Assembly: GCA_012845835.1 (NCBI GenBank)
Contig: JABAKD010000002.1
Span: 23,292,518-23,356,517 of the forward strand
Origin: Undaria pinnatifida
Lineage: Eukaryota; Sar; Phaeophyceae; Laminariales; Alariaceae
DNA: 64,000 nucleotides
Direction: 5' to 3'
Shown: positions 45,281 to 57,700 of the stretch, in pieces
Layout of the letters: the number at the start of each line of letters is the position of its first letter
Numbering within the stretch: position 1 is the first letter of the stretch
Translations under genes and position numbers: made by a program
The notes under the pieces: model-generated
What the model was told of the DNA's origin: nothing
Database searches by the model: none
What the model saw: the letters and a program-made list of their open reading frames with translations, nothing else

Positions 45281-45427
45281 GAGAATTTTTTGCAGTACAC
45301 TAAGAAACAGGGCAACGCGTATCGTTGTCTGTATTCCAGCAAAGGGAGAACGCTAATCCACCGGGAGATACCCCGCTACAGCCCCAGCGAGGTGGAGGTG
45401 TCGAAATTGCCATCGAAGAACGAGTAA
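45281..45427 (+). CDS. Small ORF or orphan terminal exon of unknown function
   Basis: A 48-codon ORF starts at an ATG (MENFLQYTKKQGNAYRCLYS) and ends at TAA. A good acceptor-like TTTTTTGCAG lies inside it just before TACACTAAG, so it could instead be a terminal exon beginning at 45298. It lies between the PUB gene stop and a minus-strand copy of the poly(C)-ended repeat. The composition looks protein-like (Lys, Arg, Tyr, Cys; ending VSKLPSKNE), but I recognise no domain and found no partner exon. It could be an alternative 3' exon of the PUB gene or simply chance. Confidence 0.22.
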   Translation, partial: ENFLQYTKKQGNAYRCLYSSKGRTLIHREIPRYSPSEVEVSKLPSKNE

Positions 45428-45461
45428 CACCCGTCATGTAGCTACCGCTACATCCCCGGCA

Positions 45462-45785
45462 ACGGGGCGGTGCTCATTTCATGCATGGCCGACCTCGTAT
45501 TACATGTTCATTTTGACCCTCGCATCCTTACACTACCGGTGCGGAGCACGTCGGGTTTTCGCCGACCAGAGGCAGACATCGCGTGCACCAAGCGCGAAGC
45601 GCCGTGAGGTGTTCGGCGAGTCGCATGAAGCGTGAGCTGCATCCGGTTAAGAACCGCTTGCTAGCCGGACTTCTGCACCTTGTGCGTACTTTCTTGCATA
45701 ATATGGGTGACAGCTTCGAATAACTTGATCAATTTTCCGGTCATTGACCACTTCCAGAGACAGCAATAACAGCACTTGGTATGCT
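45462..45785 (-). mobile_element. Poly(C)-ended dispersed repeat, minus-strand copy
   Basis: The reverse complement carries GACCACTTCC...GGTGACAGC on the 5' side, then GCGAAGCGCCGTGAGGTGTTC and GGAGCACGTCGGGTTTTCG inverted. It ends at GCTCATTTCATGCATGG with little left of the C tail. It is the one long copy outside a gene and the one long antisense copy. Confidence 0.7.
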
Positions 45786-48712
45786 ATTCTGTGAGGGGGC
45801 GGGGCGGAAATGCACCTTTAAGAAGATCAGAACACGAAACAACAGCTGTCCTGCGCCGCAGTATGAGCTGCCAGATTTCTCAGACCGCCCCCCTGCTCTA
45901 AGCGGCGGGGGTGTCCTCGGCGAGGGACGATAAAAAAACATAACACGAAAACAAACACATGCTACAATAGAGGTAGATAGCACTTTTGGGCCAAACTATT
46001 TTCTGTTTTCTGAATGACGGGGCTCCTTAACCCAAAATCGTCGTTTTCTTTGCCATTCTTGTTTTGCAATATAATTTTTTGGTATGTCTTGAGCCACTCG
46101 CACTTTAGTTGTTTTTTTTTTACTCAAAATCACATTTGTGTGAGGTAAAATATGGAGCGCCTCAAGTAATTGAGCCTCTGAAACAACATGGCGCACCTCT
46201 GTCGCACCACACGCGTCAACACGACCTCTTGCGCCGCAAAATGTGCGGCAAGATTACCCAGATCGCCCCCGCCCCCGGTTCTACGCGGGGGGGGGTCGGT
46301 GAGACCAAGAGCATGGAGTGTAATGCGTGGCGACCGTACATTGACCTCCCAACCAAAAAAAATCACGACCTACCCCCTCCCTCGCTCAACCGACTTTTCG
46401 CGTCGTCACAGGGATATGTCAGCATATATATTATACTCGTCTATCGTGCTACTTAGAAGTATATCTCTATCTTCCAAGCAAGAAACGTGCCCATCACTTC
46501 GACTACATTCTCTATGAATGTACAATAGGGTGATGCATTCTGACAAAAAAGGGGCGAGAATCTCATTTAGGCAGAGGCGATGAAGTCTGGCTGGAAATGA
46601 GGGGACACAAGCTATAAATAAACCATAACGCCGCCACGGGGGTACCATAGTATATAAATAGCAATCATATAAAAAGGTTGGGAATCGGGGCTACAGGTAT
46701 TTCAATAAATAGATAACATTTTGTACTGCAGCGCCAACGATTTACGTTGCCGTGCGTCTCCACAGTGTACGTTTACGGCTTTATTAATGAGTTATGGTGT
46801 AGGTCGGGCGGTCGGACGAGGAAATTGTGTTTTGGTATTGCCCTGTGGGAGCCTAGCAAGGAGTGATATCTAAGATACGGAGCGGTATAAAAGGGTTTCA
46901 CATGCTTTTGAAGGCATGTGTGTGCGTACATGGGAAAAAAGGAATGACGCATTTTTTCTCTTTGGACTCGCAACGCCTTGATTGAGCGTTTTTTTAGTTC
47001 TACCCGTGGCCTGTGGGACTAATAGAAGAGCTGATCTAATGCAAATGAGTGACCAACGTGGAACTTGCCTAGTAGAGAGACCGCACGGGGGGCAACATGT
47101 GTCGTAAACAGCCCCCCAAATAATACATGGCGTCGTCGGTAGGACTTTATTATCAGTTTAGTGCCAACAACTCTGGGGAGATATGATAGGTGCAACATTG
47201 CACGTGATTGTTAATAGTTTGTCTGAACACTGTCTGGTACATTTTTTCTATTATATTGCGCAGCAAAGTCTTTCGACGCACCGAAGGGTGCAGGAAAAGG
47301 TCGCTTTTTCGTTCGGGGCACCGACGGGGGTGTTTAATTTTGTTGTTGTTGTGGCCCATATAGACTATATTGTCTAATAAGAAGCATTGCAAGTGTGGTA
47401 TACATACTGCGGAGTCGTCGAAGCGACGGCTCATTTTTTCGTGGCGAGATGGCATAGGGATAAGGCAGAGAAACGCTGTCTACCAGAGAATACCCGCCGA
47501 ATACCAAGAGTGACAGCAAGGGGAAATGGGAGGGGAACGAGGGGGCGGGGTGGAAACCGAGGCGCCGGGGGTGGGGGTGGGGGGAAGAGCCATGCTGCTG
47601 GTGTTGGGTTGCTGTCGACGAAACAGGTAAAAATAAATAGCAGGTCGTGTGTTGTGTGCATGTGGCTTCAGTTGCCGCGGGGGGGGGGGGGGGGGGGGCA
47701 GCCGTACTGATACCGCTGTGGACTACCTGGTACAAAAAAGGAAAAAAGGAAATGGCAGATCGTGCGGTAAGGCTCCAGGTCGACTCATACATTTTTTGCT
47801 GCCCGAATTCTAGATCGTACAGGGAGGAATTTTGTTAGTGGTTTTTGTTGGTTTTTGTTTTGGTCTTTTTCCTGGAAGGGACACAACGACGGCAGCAGCA
47901 AGCAGCTCCTAAGCAGCAGCAGCAGTAGCATAGGTAGTACTGGAAAATTGACACCGATCGATGTCGGCGAGGAGAGAGTATATGTAGAGAGGAAAAACAT
48001 GGAAGATCGTTCGGCAAGCTCAGATGGATGGCAACGCCTCGATGTTTGCCGCTCGACTCTTCTTGGTCTGCACCCTCTTTCTTTATCACTTTCTCCTTTC
48101 AGTCTTTCTCCCATCCACCACCATTATGACTGTTTCTCTCTCTACGATGAAGAATCAGTGTGCTGATGATGTCGTTGGGCAGTAGGGCGTAGAAACATCG
48201 AGAGAGCACCTACAACATGCGGTCATGCAGGTGCCACGCGCAGTTTACTTTTCAAAATCTGATAAAAGTTTAAAATTCCAAAATAGGAAAAAAAACAAAA
48301 CAAATTCCAATTTTTAAAATCTTGCATTTGCGTAAATCATGGAACCAGCAACCAAAATCAAATAGCCTTTCGCTGCTACTGCCACGCAAAGGCAGCGTTG
48401 CAGTGACCACCAAAGACTACACACTACCAGGGCTAGGAAGGCACAGCGAGGAGGCACGACGGCCGGCGCCACCACCATACGTTACCAACGAGAAAACTAC
48501 TGATATATTCCACTGGACGGCAGTTTAGAACAGGGTGCCTTGGCAACTTGGTGCCGCTGTGGTTTGTCGCAGGGAAATCACACAGGGCACACCTATCGTC
48601 AGGCCAGGTAGCACACAGGCCGCAGGACACTGCAGGTGTCTGGGGCACTCAGAGGAGCAGCGTGATATACGGTCACGGCGAGCGATCACCGTGACCACGG
48701 TGGTAAGGAAAG

Positions 48713-51700
48713 ATGGCAAGTACCCAAGAGGAACAGTGCGCGATGACCTCCAACGAGAAGAAACTACAGGCCATGCTGGACGAGGTCCAGGCTGAGTTCG
48801 CAGCGTTTCGGGAGAGCTCGGCCGAACTTGAGGATGAGCTAGAGAAGGAGCTGGGGATAGTCGAGGCTAGAGCTAGGAAAAGCGAGGAGGAGTTGAGACA
48901 GACCAAGGCTGCTAGCAAGGACGCTACGGGGCAGCTCGTACGAGAGGTAAGATACGCTAGTCGGCGGCGAGATAGTGAGTGTCTCGGAATTTTTTGGGTC
49001 GGCCTTGATGAGACATTCCTTCTCTACACAGCAAACACTAATTCCAAGTGCTTTGTAGTTGATGCTTTGGTCTTGCCAGGTAGCAGGGTAGTTATTACTT
49101 CGGCTTTGTGTGTCACGGCACAGGGAACGAAACGAGCAGGTGTTTGTATTTTTCCCCAGATTTTGGGGTTTAGATACGTACGAGTACTGCTATTAATACG
49201 AGTATTTGCCTTCGACAGCCTTTTGCTGCTGTACGGCCAACAGCCGAGGGCACGCTACCGAGCGAGGTGGCCGAGACCTGCACCCGGCGGTGAACAAGCG
49301 CACACGATTATGTAGATATGAATGTGCCGGGTACGTCATGTTACACGTGGCCGTCATGGGATGTAGGAGGAGCAGGTTCGATTTCGATTTCCTGCTGTTT
49401 TTTGTCGGTATGGTATCAGCAAGCAAAAATGAAAACAGGTCGTAATGCTGTATGTGTGTACCGCTGTACTCTGCACTTTAAAATCCCGTCGCCTTTCAAA
49501 AATGTTGCGTCCCACCAGGTCCCCACATGGTCAAATCCCGTCATCGGTCCTGATATTATACAAAGGTGCAGAGTGTTGGGTATAAAGGCGCACTCGACAG
49601 GATGACAGCACGATTCATCTGTGCGTTGCGCCGCAAACCCGGAACTTGAGTCCACGTACGTATTATATCTATAAAAATATATACGCCTATAAGATGTGTC
49701 GGATTGATTGCATTGCTTGGACGGGCGAACTGCGCCCCAAGTTGACTTGACTTTCTTTCAAGGTTGGCTGTCGTAGCAACCTTGCGAAACCAGCCAAGTA
49801 GCCGACCTTCGTCGATTTCGTATCGTGAAGTCAGGCTAAAACAGACGAAGCAATCCTAAAATAAACTATACGAGCCGAGGGGGGCCCGTGTGCGGCGCCG
49901 GCAGAACGCCCGCGGCAGTTTAACGCTATTCCTGGTTTCGAGTATTGCATTGTTGTTGGGTTTTTTTCGCACACTTCTCTTTTCCAGCTTCTGGACAAGC
50001 CGTGGTCACAGCTGTCGACCCTTCCCCCCCCGGTTCTTGCCTTCAATTTTATCGCGCATAGGGTTCAGGAATCCCACTGCTCGTCGATTTTTCATCAAGT
50101 GTTGCTAACTCTCGCCCTCGCGCTTTCCGCAAGTCAATTTGTGCGCAAGAAAAAGTCCCCACGAATGTATACGAGTGTGCACTCGGGGGGATTCGAACTC
50201 ACGAAACTGACCTATACCAGGCTCGAAGATAACCTGATACGCCACCGGGGCCACGGGCTTTGTACTCCCTCGTAACTGCCTTAATTTTACGATCCTAGTA
50301 CCAAACAAAAACATGAGAAAACCAACAAGCCTTCCTACAAACAAGAAACCCAAAAGTCGGATAGGTGGCAAGGTTGAGGTTGCATCTGCCTATAAGTGTA
50401 ATTGCCTAGCCAACTTGTAACTAGTCGGCGGCTTACCATTGGTGGACTCAGAGCCGTAGTCAAAGATGGCTTGAAGCTGTCGCTATATCATCGGATCTCG
50501 CGCGCAGCAAGATATTTAATGTTTGTTACCAGTCGTGAACTCGTCAACTTCTCCGGAACACCTCCGCACACTTTTGGCCAGTTACGGCTTGGAAACGCTT
50601 TGCTTGATGTCAGCTCGTCAGCGCAACCCACGAAGGGGTGCTGTTCGGTTCTTACCTGCTACGTACCGGTAACAGGTCACACAATCCTTGCGTTCGTGTA
50701 TTTGCAAGCCGGTCGCCCCGGTGGCGTATCAGGTTATCCTCGAGCTTGGTATAGGTCAGTTTCGTGAGTTCGAATCCCCCCGAGTGCATACTCGAATATA
50801 TTCGTGGGGACTTTTTCTTGTGCACAAATTGACTTGCGGACAGCGCGAGAGCGTGAGTTAGCAACACTCGATGAAACAGCGACGAGCAGTGGGATTGCTG
50901 AACCCTATACGCGATAAAAATTGAAGGCAAGAACTGGGGGGAAGAAGGGACGACACCTGTGATCACGGCTTGTCCAGAAGCTGGAAAGTAGATGTGTGTG
51001 AAGAAAAAAATATATATACTTCGGAGTATATAATATATGCCCACTGGATATGGGTCGTCTATCGTGTGCTGACATGTGTGTCGAAGTTTGTATGATCATC
51101 GTCTAGGTTTTGGCGTGCCACGGCCGGTGGTTCCGCCCGTACTTGCTTGTCCTCGATCGCTAGCCGTTGGCATGGCCGAGGGGCTATTTTTCCTATTCTG
51201 AATATTGGCCCTCGCGGCGTACCCGTTTTTTCCCTGGGGTATTCCTCAGCTCCAGAGTGACTGGAGGCTGTCCTGTGACCACGGACTTGATTATGCGAAT
51301 TAATGTGATAACAACAACACCAACAACAACAACAACAACTTTCGCTATTATTTATTACTTGCCGATTTCCTGCTGTCTGCCCCCCCGACCACACCAACAA
51401 CGAAAAAGCTTGCAAACTTATTAGACTACTTCGTACAGCAGTAGTGAGGCGGCTCCCAATAGTAGTGCCGGTGGCATAGTGCCACTGCCCGCTCTAGCGA
51501 ACATGTCGCTTGACGGTGTAGCTGTGATCCGTCAAGGCATCTTCGGGCTTATCATACTAGTTTTAGTGTGTGGATTGGAGTTCCTTGACGTTTGTCCGTC
51601 AAGGGGCAAGAAACTTCCGTCAGCCGACATATGTGCTCTTCGTGTAGTGGCGGTGAAACCGCTTGGCACGGCTACGCCTCACCAAAAATGACCTCTACCA

Positions 51701-54700
51701 CTGCTGTATAGTAACCGTATTGGGCTGGCACATACCGGCACTTTTTTCTTTGTTTTGATCATCACCTTTATTCTCCAGCTCAGCCCGTTAGAGCTTTCCC
51801 CTCAGCGACCTCCTGGACAAAAGCCGTGCTCACAGGTGTCTTCCCTTCTTTCCCCCCCCGGTACATGCCTTCATTTTTGCTTCGCGCATAGGGGCCAGCA
51901 TTCCCACTTTTCAACTTTTTATGCTCGTCGATTATCATTGAATTTTGTTAACTCACGCTCTCGCGCTTATCCGCTTTTGGGAGCCCCCCACTACTGCTGT
52001 AACCCTGTACGTAGCCTCGCTGGGGAGGACTTGTGAGTTGGCTGGACTTGGCTACCAAGTTCTAGGTAGTTTTCTTGTGGCTGGCAAAGTAAGCCGACGG
52101 GCTGACTTAGGTCTTCCTCGACAAGCGCATTACTGCTGTTGCCAGCCATAATCGCATCGGTGAGATGCGAAGACGCCGAACTCCGTCAGTTATCGTACGC
52201 AGCTAGTACCGGTAATAACTGCAATATTCTAACTATGCCTAGCAAACTACCTGGTAATAACTGGAGTCGGCGACTGTTGATGATAGTATATGCTATGCTT
52301 AGTAATTACCTTATTAATGGTAGGAAGCGTGGTGAGCTTGAGCGTTATTTTTCTCTGTCCGCTCGATCCGCCGCAAGATAAAACAAGAAAAATGAGAAAT
52401 AATAGTCAGCCAACTCATAACCTTGCGCTCGAGGCTTGAGAGGGTAAGAAAAAAAAAACGAAAAATGGCGCCGAAACGGCATCCAGACGAAGCAACCCAG
52501 TCCGCTGGGGTAAGGGAGGCATCCGAACTACAAGAACATAAGGAGCGGTAAAACACGCTCGCAGCCAGCATGGCAGTATATTCCTCGTGCTGCTGCGCGT
52601 TTTTCCCTACTACTATAAGTAGATGTTTCATGAGATCGCACGCGTCGGGGTTTTTTTTTGTCGGCCGTGTACATGGACGGGCCCCCAACAGGTTTATAAG
52701 CTTTTGCCTGATGTCGTTGGGCTAGCGATGTTGATTAGTTTATTTAATTTGCTTCGCCGTACGCTTGGCCTTTCGCTCTCGCTTTTCCCGTGGAGAGAGG
52801 GTGTGGCGATTGACGTCGTCGGACCGATGTGTAGCTACGAGCGAATGCGCGCTTCTAGTTTCCACGCCGCTAAAGAGTCCGGTAGACACCCATTTCGAGA
52901 TACCTGAAGCCGGATCATACATATCTTGCGTCCGCCGCCGCCGACCGAAAAGTAACGGACACAGACAACTTGGCGACAGTTACCAATATCCTGCTGCGCG
53001 AGTTCGTACCGACAGGTTATACTATCTTTACGCGCAATTCGATGCTATTCGACGCGGGAAGAAGTGGGTGAAGTCTTCCCCCCGGTATGGGCGCGGCCGG
53101 GCGGAAGTCTTGCGGCAACCATGCTCTTTAATACTCGTAGCGCCCGCGTCGCCTGATGTGCCTGTGGATGCTCCGGAGTTTTTAACTAGTTTAGTTTGTG
53201 CCTCTAGCCCTGCTTTGTTTCGTAGAGGACTTCCAGAAAGATACTAAAGCTTGGTGCGGAGATGGCGGTGACAGCAGCGCTACAATAGATAATTTTTGCA
53301 TTTTTCCTATTTGCTCGTGTGACGGCATTCGTTATTGTTGAGTTCCGCCCCCCCACCACCACCTCGTACCCCGCCCCCACCTCACCCCTTCCACCCCCGC
53401 TCGAGGCTCCGCCTAGATCCGGCTTTTCCGTGCCGTGCTAGCGTCGTATATACTCGCATTTTTTTCAGACCCACTCGTCGTTCAGATGCACATAACACAT
53501 GCGCATATTTTTGCTTCTTCCGTGCTTCGTTTCGCGCGAATTCGATACGAAGTTCTAATTTGTACGCCTAACATTGGTGACTTATAATAGACCCCTTTCG
53601 AGTTGCTTCAAGTGTCCGCCGACCCAACCAACGCTATTGATAGTTGACGGCAGTTACACACAGATATCCTGCTACTGCTACTGACTGTACGTGAGTTACT
53701 TGGGAGAGCTAAATCGTCTTCCTGCCAGGGTGCATTTTTTTTCTCACCGGTCTCACGTATATTCCCTGGGGTATATGCCGGCACCCATGCTCCGGGTAGG
53801 GGAGGGCAGCACTTCGACTTGTTCGCTTCAATATTCGATAAAGAGTGAAAACCGTCACCACACAACACATAGTGTACGCCTGTAGAACGTAAAGTAATGC
53901 CAAGAGATCAATATAGACTAACACTGGACTACTTACTACTTCTGATGTTTCCTCCGCTTCTCCGTTTCTTGCGTGAATCCGATTCCGAGCTTCATCATGT
54001 ATGTTTCGATCGGATATATCCGAGCCCACGCAGGCTGACCCTCTATTCTGGCCGTTTCGAGTGCGTTTCTTGACGTTTCGACTCAACCAATCATCCAGGG
54101 CCAGCAGAGGGATGGCCAAATGTTTGCTGCATGTTCTCTACGTAGCAACTGACAGAGGCGCGCACTGAGCCAGCTTCTGCTACTACATGCATGATGCCAT
54201 AATATATTACGCGCGATCGGAGTATCACACACAGCTTGCAAAGACGAGTTTTGACAAAATCTTCGAACTCACTTCAGCTAGCTGCTGGATTGTATTTTTA
54301 TTTTTATAATATGTAGATCCGAGGCTCCCTCGCAGACCGACTGTGTCTGTGTGTACAGTGATCGTGGAGAGATTTGCTGACCGTGTTCTAGGCGTGAAAC
54401 ACGGTGTCCCTGCCTTGGTCATTCAATTCCTCGAATGCTATTATAATAATGCTGCTACTTGTTGCTGTAGACCAGTCTCGTCTGGTCGATGGAATATTAG
54501 CAGTACGCGATAGCGCTGAACAAATAATTTCGTAGTTGAGAATTTCAGGCTCGATCGAGTTTTAGACGAAAATATGAGCGCGAACGACCTTCCGTAAATT
54601 TGGTGCAACTACTGTATATTCGTGAAACAGATGTACGACGCAGCTTGCAAAGCTGAGTTTCAACCATTCGATTGGTTGTACTCACAGCTGACGTTTTTCG

Positions 54701-57700
54701 ATTTTGATGAAAAAAAACATGAAATTCTTGTTATGGCCTTGTTGTTTGATTGCTGGTCGCTCATTGGCCGGAGATCATCATCTTGGGATGATAGGGTCCA
54801 TTCCCAGAATCATAATCGATTCACATTTCTTAGTTTTTTCTTTTCACACTCCTCCTTTCCAGCTTCTGGACAAGCCGGGGTCACAGGTGTCGTCCCTTCT
54901 CTCCCCCCGGTTCTCGCCTTCAATTTTTTATCGCGCATACCTGGTAGGGTTCAGCAATCCCACTGCTCGTCGATTTTCCATCGAGTATTGCTGACTCACG
55001 CTCTCGCGCTTTTTCCGCAAGTCAATTTGTACACAAGAAAAATTCCCAACGAATTTATACGAGTATGCACCGGGCGGGGCTCGAACTCACGAAACCGACC
55101 TATACCAGGCTCGAGGATAACCTGATACGCCACCGGGGCGACCGGTACATATATACAACTCCGACAACCCGGAAACGAACACGGATATATCACCAGGGGT
55201 GATACCTCCCCGCAGTGTGGAAATCCCCAATGCCACCGACCGGCCGATCTCTAATTGGCTGGGGTTCGTATATTGTTGAGCCAGCTTCACCCGGAGACGA
55301 TAGGGTCCCATCCCCGGTCCAGGGGTCATTCCATATATATCTAAAAATTAGACAAACGGGGGGAGAAAACCGAGTTCTCTCGGGTCGACACCGCCCCCCC
55401 ACGGTGTGGAAACCCCAGTTCCATTGGCTAGAATCGCTGATTGGTTCGAGCTCCACAGCGGCCCCCCACCCTAGTAGGAGGATGATAGAGGCTCACCAAC
55501 CGATGGGGGCCAGTTCCGTCGCACACGGGGGAGATAGAGCCCCATCCCCGGTTCAGAAATCCTCCGAAAATCTCTACAGCCCCAGCAACGCGGGAACTAT
55601 AACGATGATCTCCCGGGTCGATATACCTCCCCGCACGGCGTGTCAACCCCGACTCCATTGACTTATTTCTCGTGATTGGCTGCTAGGCTTTGACCCAATA
55701 AGCTCACCATTATTTCGACGAGTGGGGTTCTCTCGCATACCTCTCGCATACGGCAAACATTTGCAATGCGAGCGCAGTTCAATGAGTTATTTGCATGATA
55801 GGTCGCACAAAAAAAAACGATTTTGAGCCTATACGAGTAGCAGGTTGGCGTGCCGAGCAAGCACGCTCAAAATGAGTATGAGAGATACTCGAACAGCAAC
55901 AACAGCACCAAACGCAATATAAATGGACGAATCAGAGCCATTTGTATGCAGGATTCAGGGCCCCCCGGTTATAAGCACAATTAATTTCGAACAAAAATGG
56001 GGTGTTCCAAGAAAAACGACATGGTAATATGTGGAACTAAGACTGGCACTAAGACTGGCACGACTCGAGCATAATAACATAATAACCAACCGTGGAAAAA
56101 AGCCTGAAATTCGCCCAAAACAGTGCGTATTTGACTCACTGGCGTAATGGTCGAATGATCATGGAATACTTGCTGTCTGTGCCCGAATAGGCACCTCTTT
56201 GTCGCTCACGCGGCACCGAAAAAAACCGCTGAAAATTCCGACTTCATTCGCTTATTGGGTCAGAAACCTAAGCTCGCTAATATTCTCGAGGGTTTTCTTG
56301 CATACTGCTTGCGGAGGGCAAAAAATTGCCATGCAACCGCAACCGCAAGTCGTACCAAACGCTCGACCTCGGGGTGAATCTATGCAGTTGGTGCCCAGAG
56401 CGTCACGATAAAGCCATTCGGGATCATATGAAGAGCGGTCAAATCGCCATGTCCCGGCATACTAACAGCCATATATTGCCCACAACAGATGGGAGCGATG
56501 AGCGCCTGCTTCGGCTTGACACAGGGTGATCTTGAATCGGAGCATAATACCCCTTTTCTTTCTTCTAGCTGTATTTTCTATTATTTTCTTTCTCCACTTG
56601 ACTTGCTTTTGACGTGTGTATCCGTAGTGAAGGGTACCACGAGATATTTGTGCAGATCCCTATTTTTTATGATGCTGTATCGTCGATTGCTGTAGCGCAC
56701 GGGAGATATTGTCAAGAAGATCCCTATTACTCTGTACCATCGGTCAATTCCTGGCGAGCGCGACGAGATGACAATTTCAAGAAGATCCCTATATTTTATT
56801 ATACTGTCATCAATTTATTGCTGGCGCACGCGATGTATTGACCAGCAACAACAACAGTAGTAGCCAGCGCAATTCTTCCAACCACACAACAAAGCGTTCG
56901 AAACACTACTACCTTGATAATCACACCTACCTTTAAAAATGCATCCACGTTGCGTTTGTGGGGATAAATATACATGGAATTAGCGTGGGATATTTTTATG
57001 CGGTCCTGAAATATGGATCGGTGATCGTGGACCAATCTATACGGAACGACTCTTTTACGCTATACCTACAATGGGACCCGAAGGGTGCGCCAGCTAGCGT
57101 TGGGCTGCGAAAGCAACTGAGTTAAATCGACACACGACGCGTATGAAAATACGTGGAAGTGTGGTGAGCTAAAGCTTTATTTTTCCCCATCCGCCGGAGG
57201 ATAAAAAAAAAAAAAAAAAAAAAAAAGACTCTTTGGAGCGGCGATGATGATGAAAAAGACTGACAAAACATTGTTTCTCGTACTGCGATTTTTAAAAGCG
57301 ACTCTATTCGTTGTGTTTGTTTTCTATTTTTTTTTGTGGTCTGGCTTGTTCTTTGCTGGTTTTTTGTTGTGTTTTTTCGTACCCGGTACGCTAGCAGGTC
57401 ACTTGCTTTATACCTGGTACCTTGTTTAATTGTGATTGTTTGGTTGACTCTGTCTCACAGTCTGTGACCACATAGCAATAAGTTGTATCTCTCTAGGACG
57501 AAGAATCAGCACGGACACTGGACCCGTGTAATGATGTTAGATAGGGAACGGCCCCCCTCGAAGACAACGAACGCTCGAACAAAGAAAGGTATTTAACCTT
57601 GAAATCCGATATCGAAAGGCAACGACACAGCAGTCAGTCGTACGATGTCTACAATAGACCAAACGCTTCGAGGTGTCACAATGAAACGCCCCGGTGGCGT

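Larger units (their letters stand above)
44892..48712. other. Spacer between PUB and NudE-like genes
   Basis: Apart from the small ORF at 45281 and a minus-strand poly(C)-ended repeat at 45462, no gene was recognised. 44930-45010 is a partial copy of the CTCCGG(C/T)GGATGGGG repeat family, and 46000-46050 is a reversed single unit of the 24470 minisatellite. A G run at 47680-47698 is the only long homopolymer. The stretch just before 48713 should hold the 5' UTR and promoter of the NudE-like gene; no clear motif was seen. Confidence 0.5.

Noticed and set aside
50711-50785. A functional tRNA gene
   Set aside because: The head resembles a tRNA with A and B boxes, but the same head followed by the same 200 bp body recurs four times, which is SINE behaviour; a clean cloverleaf was not evident.
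52765-53247. 160-codon plus-strand frame in the large NudE-like intron
   Set aside because: The longest non-repetitive frame in the region, but no recognisable motif, no supporting splice context and Arg/Ser-rich composition; not enough to call a gene.
53709-54119. 136-codon minus-strand frame (contains LLALDDWLSRNVKKRTRNG)
   Set aside because: Partly protein-like and possibly a transposon exon, but no known family recognised and no partner exons found; left uncalled.
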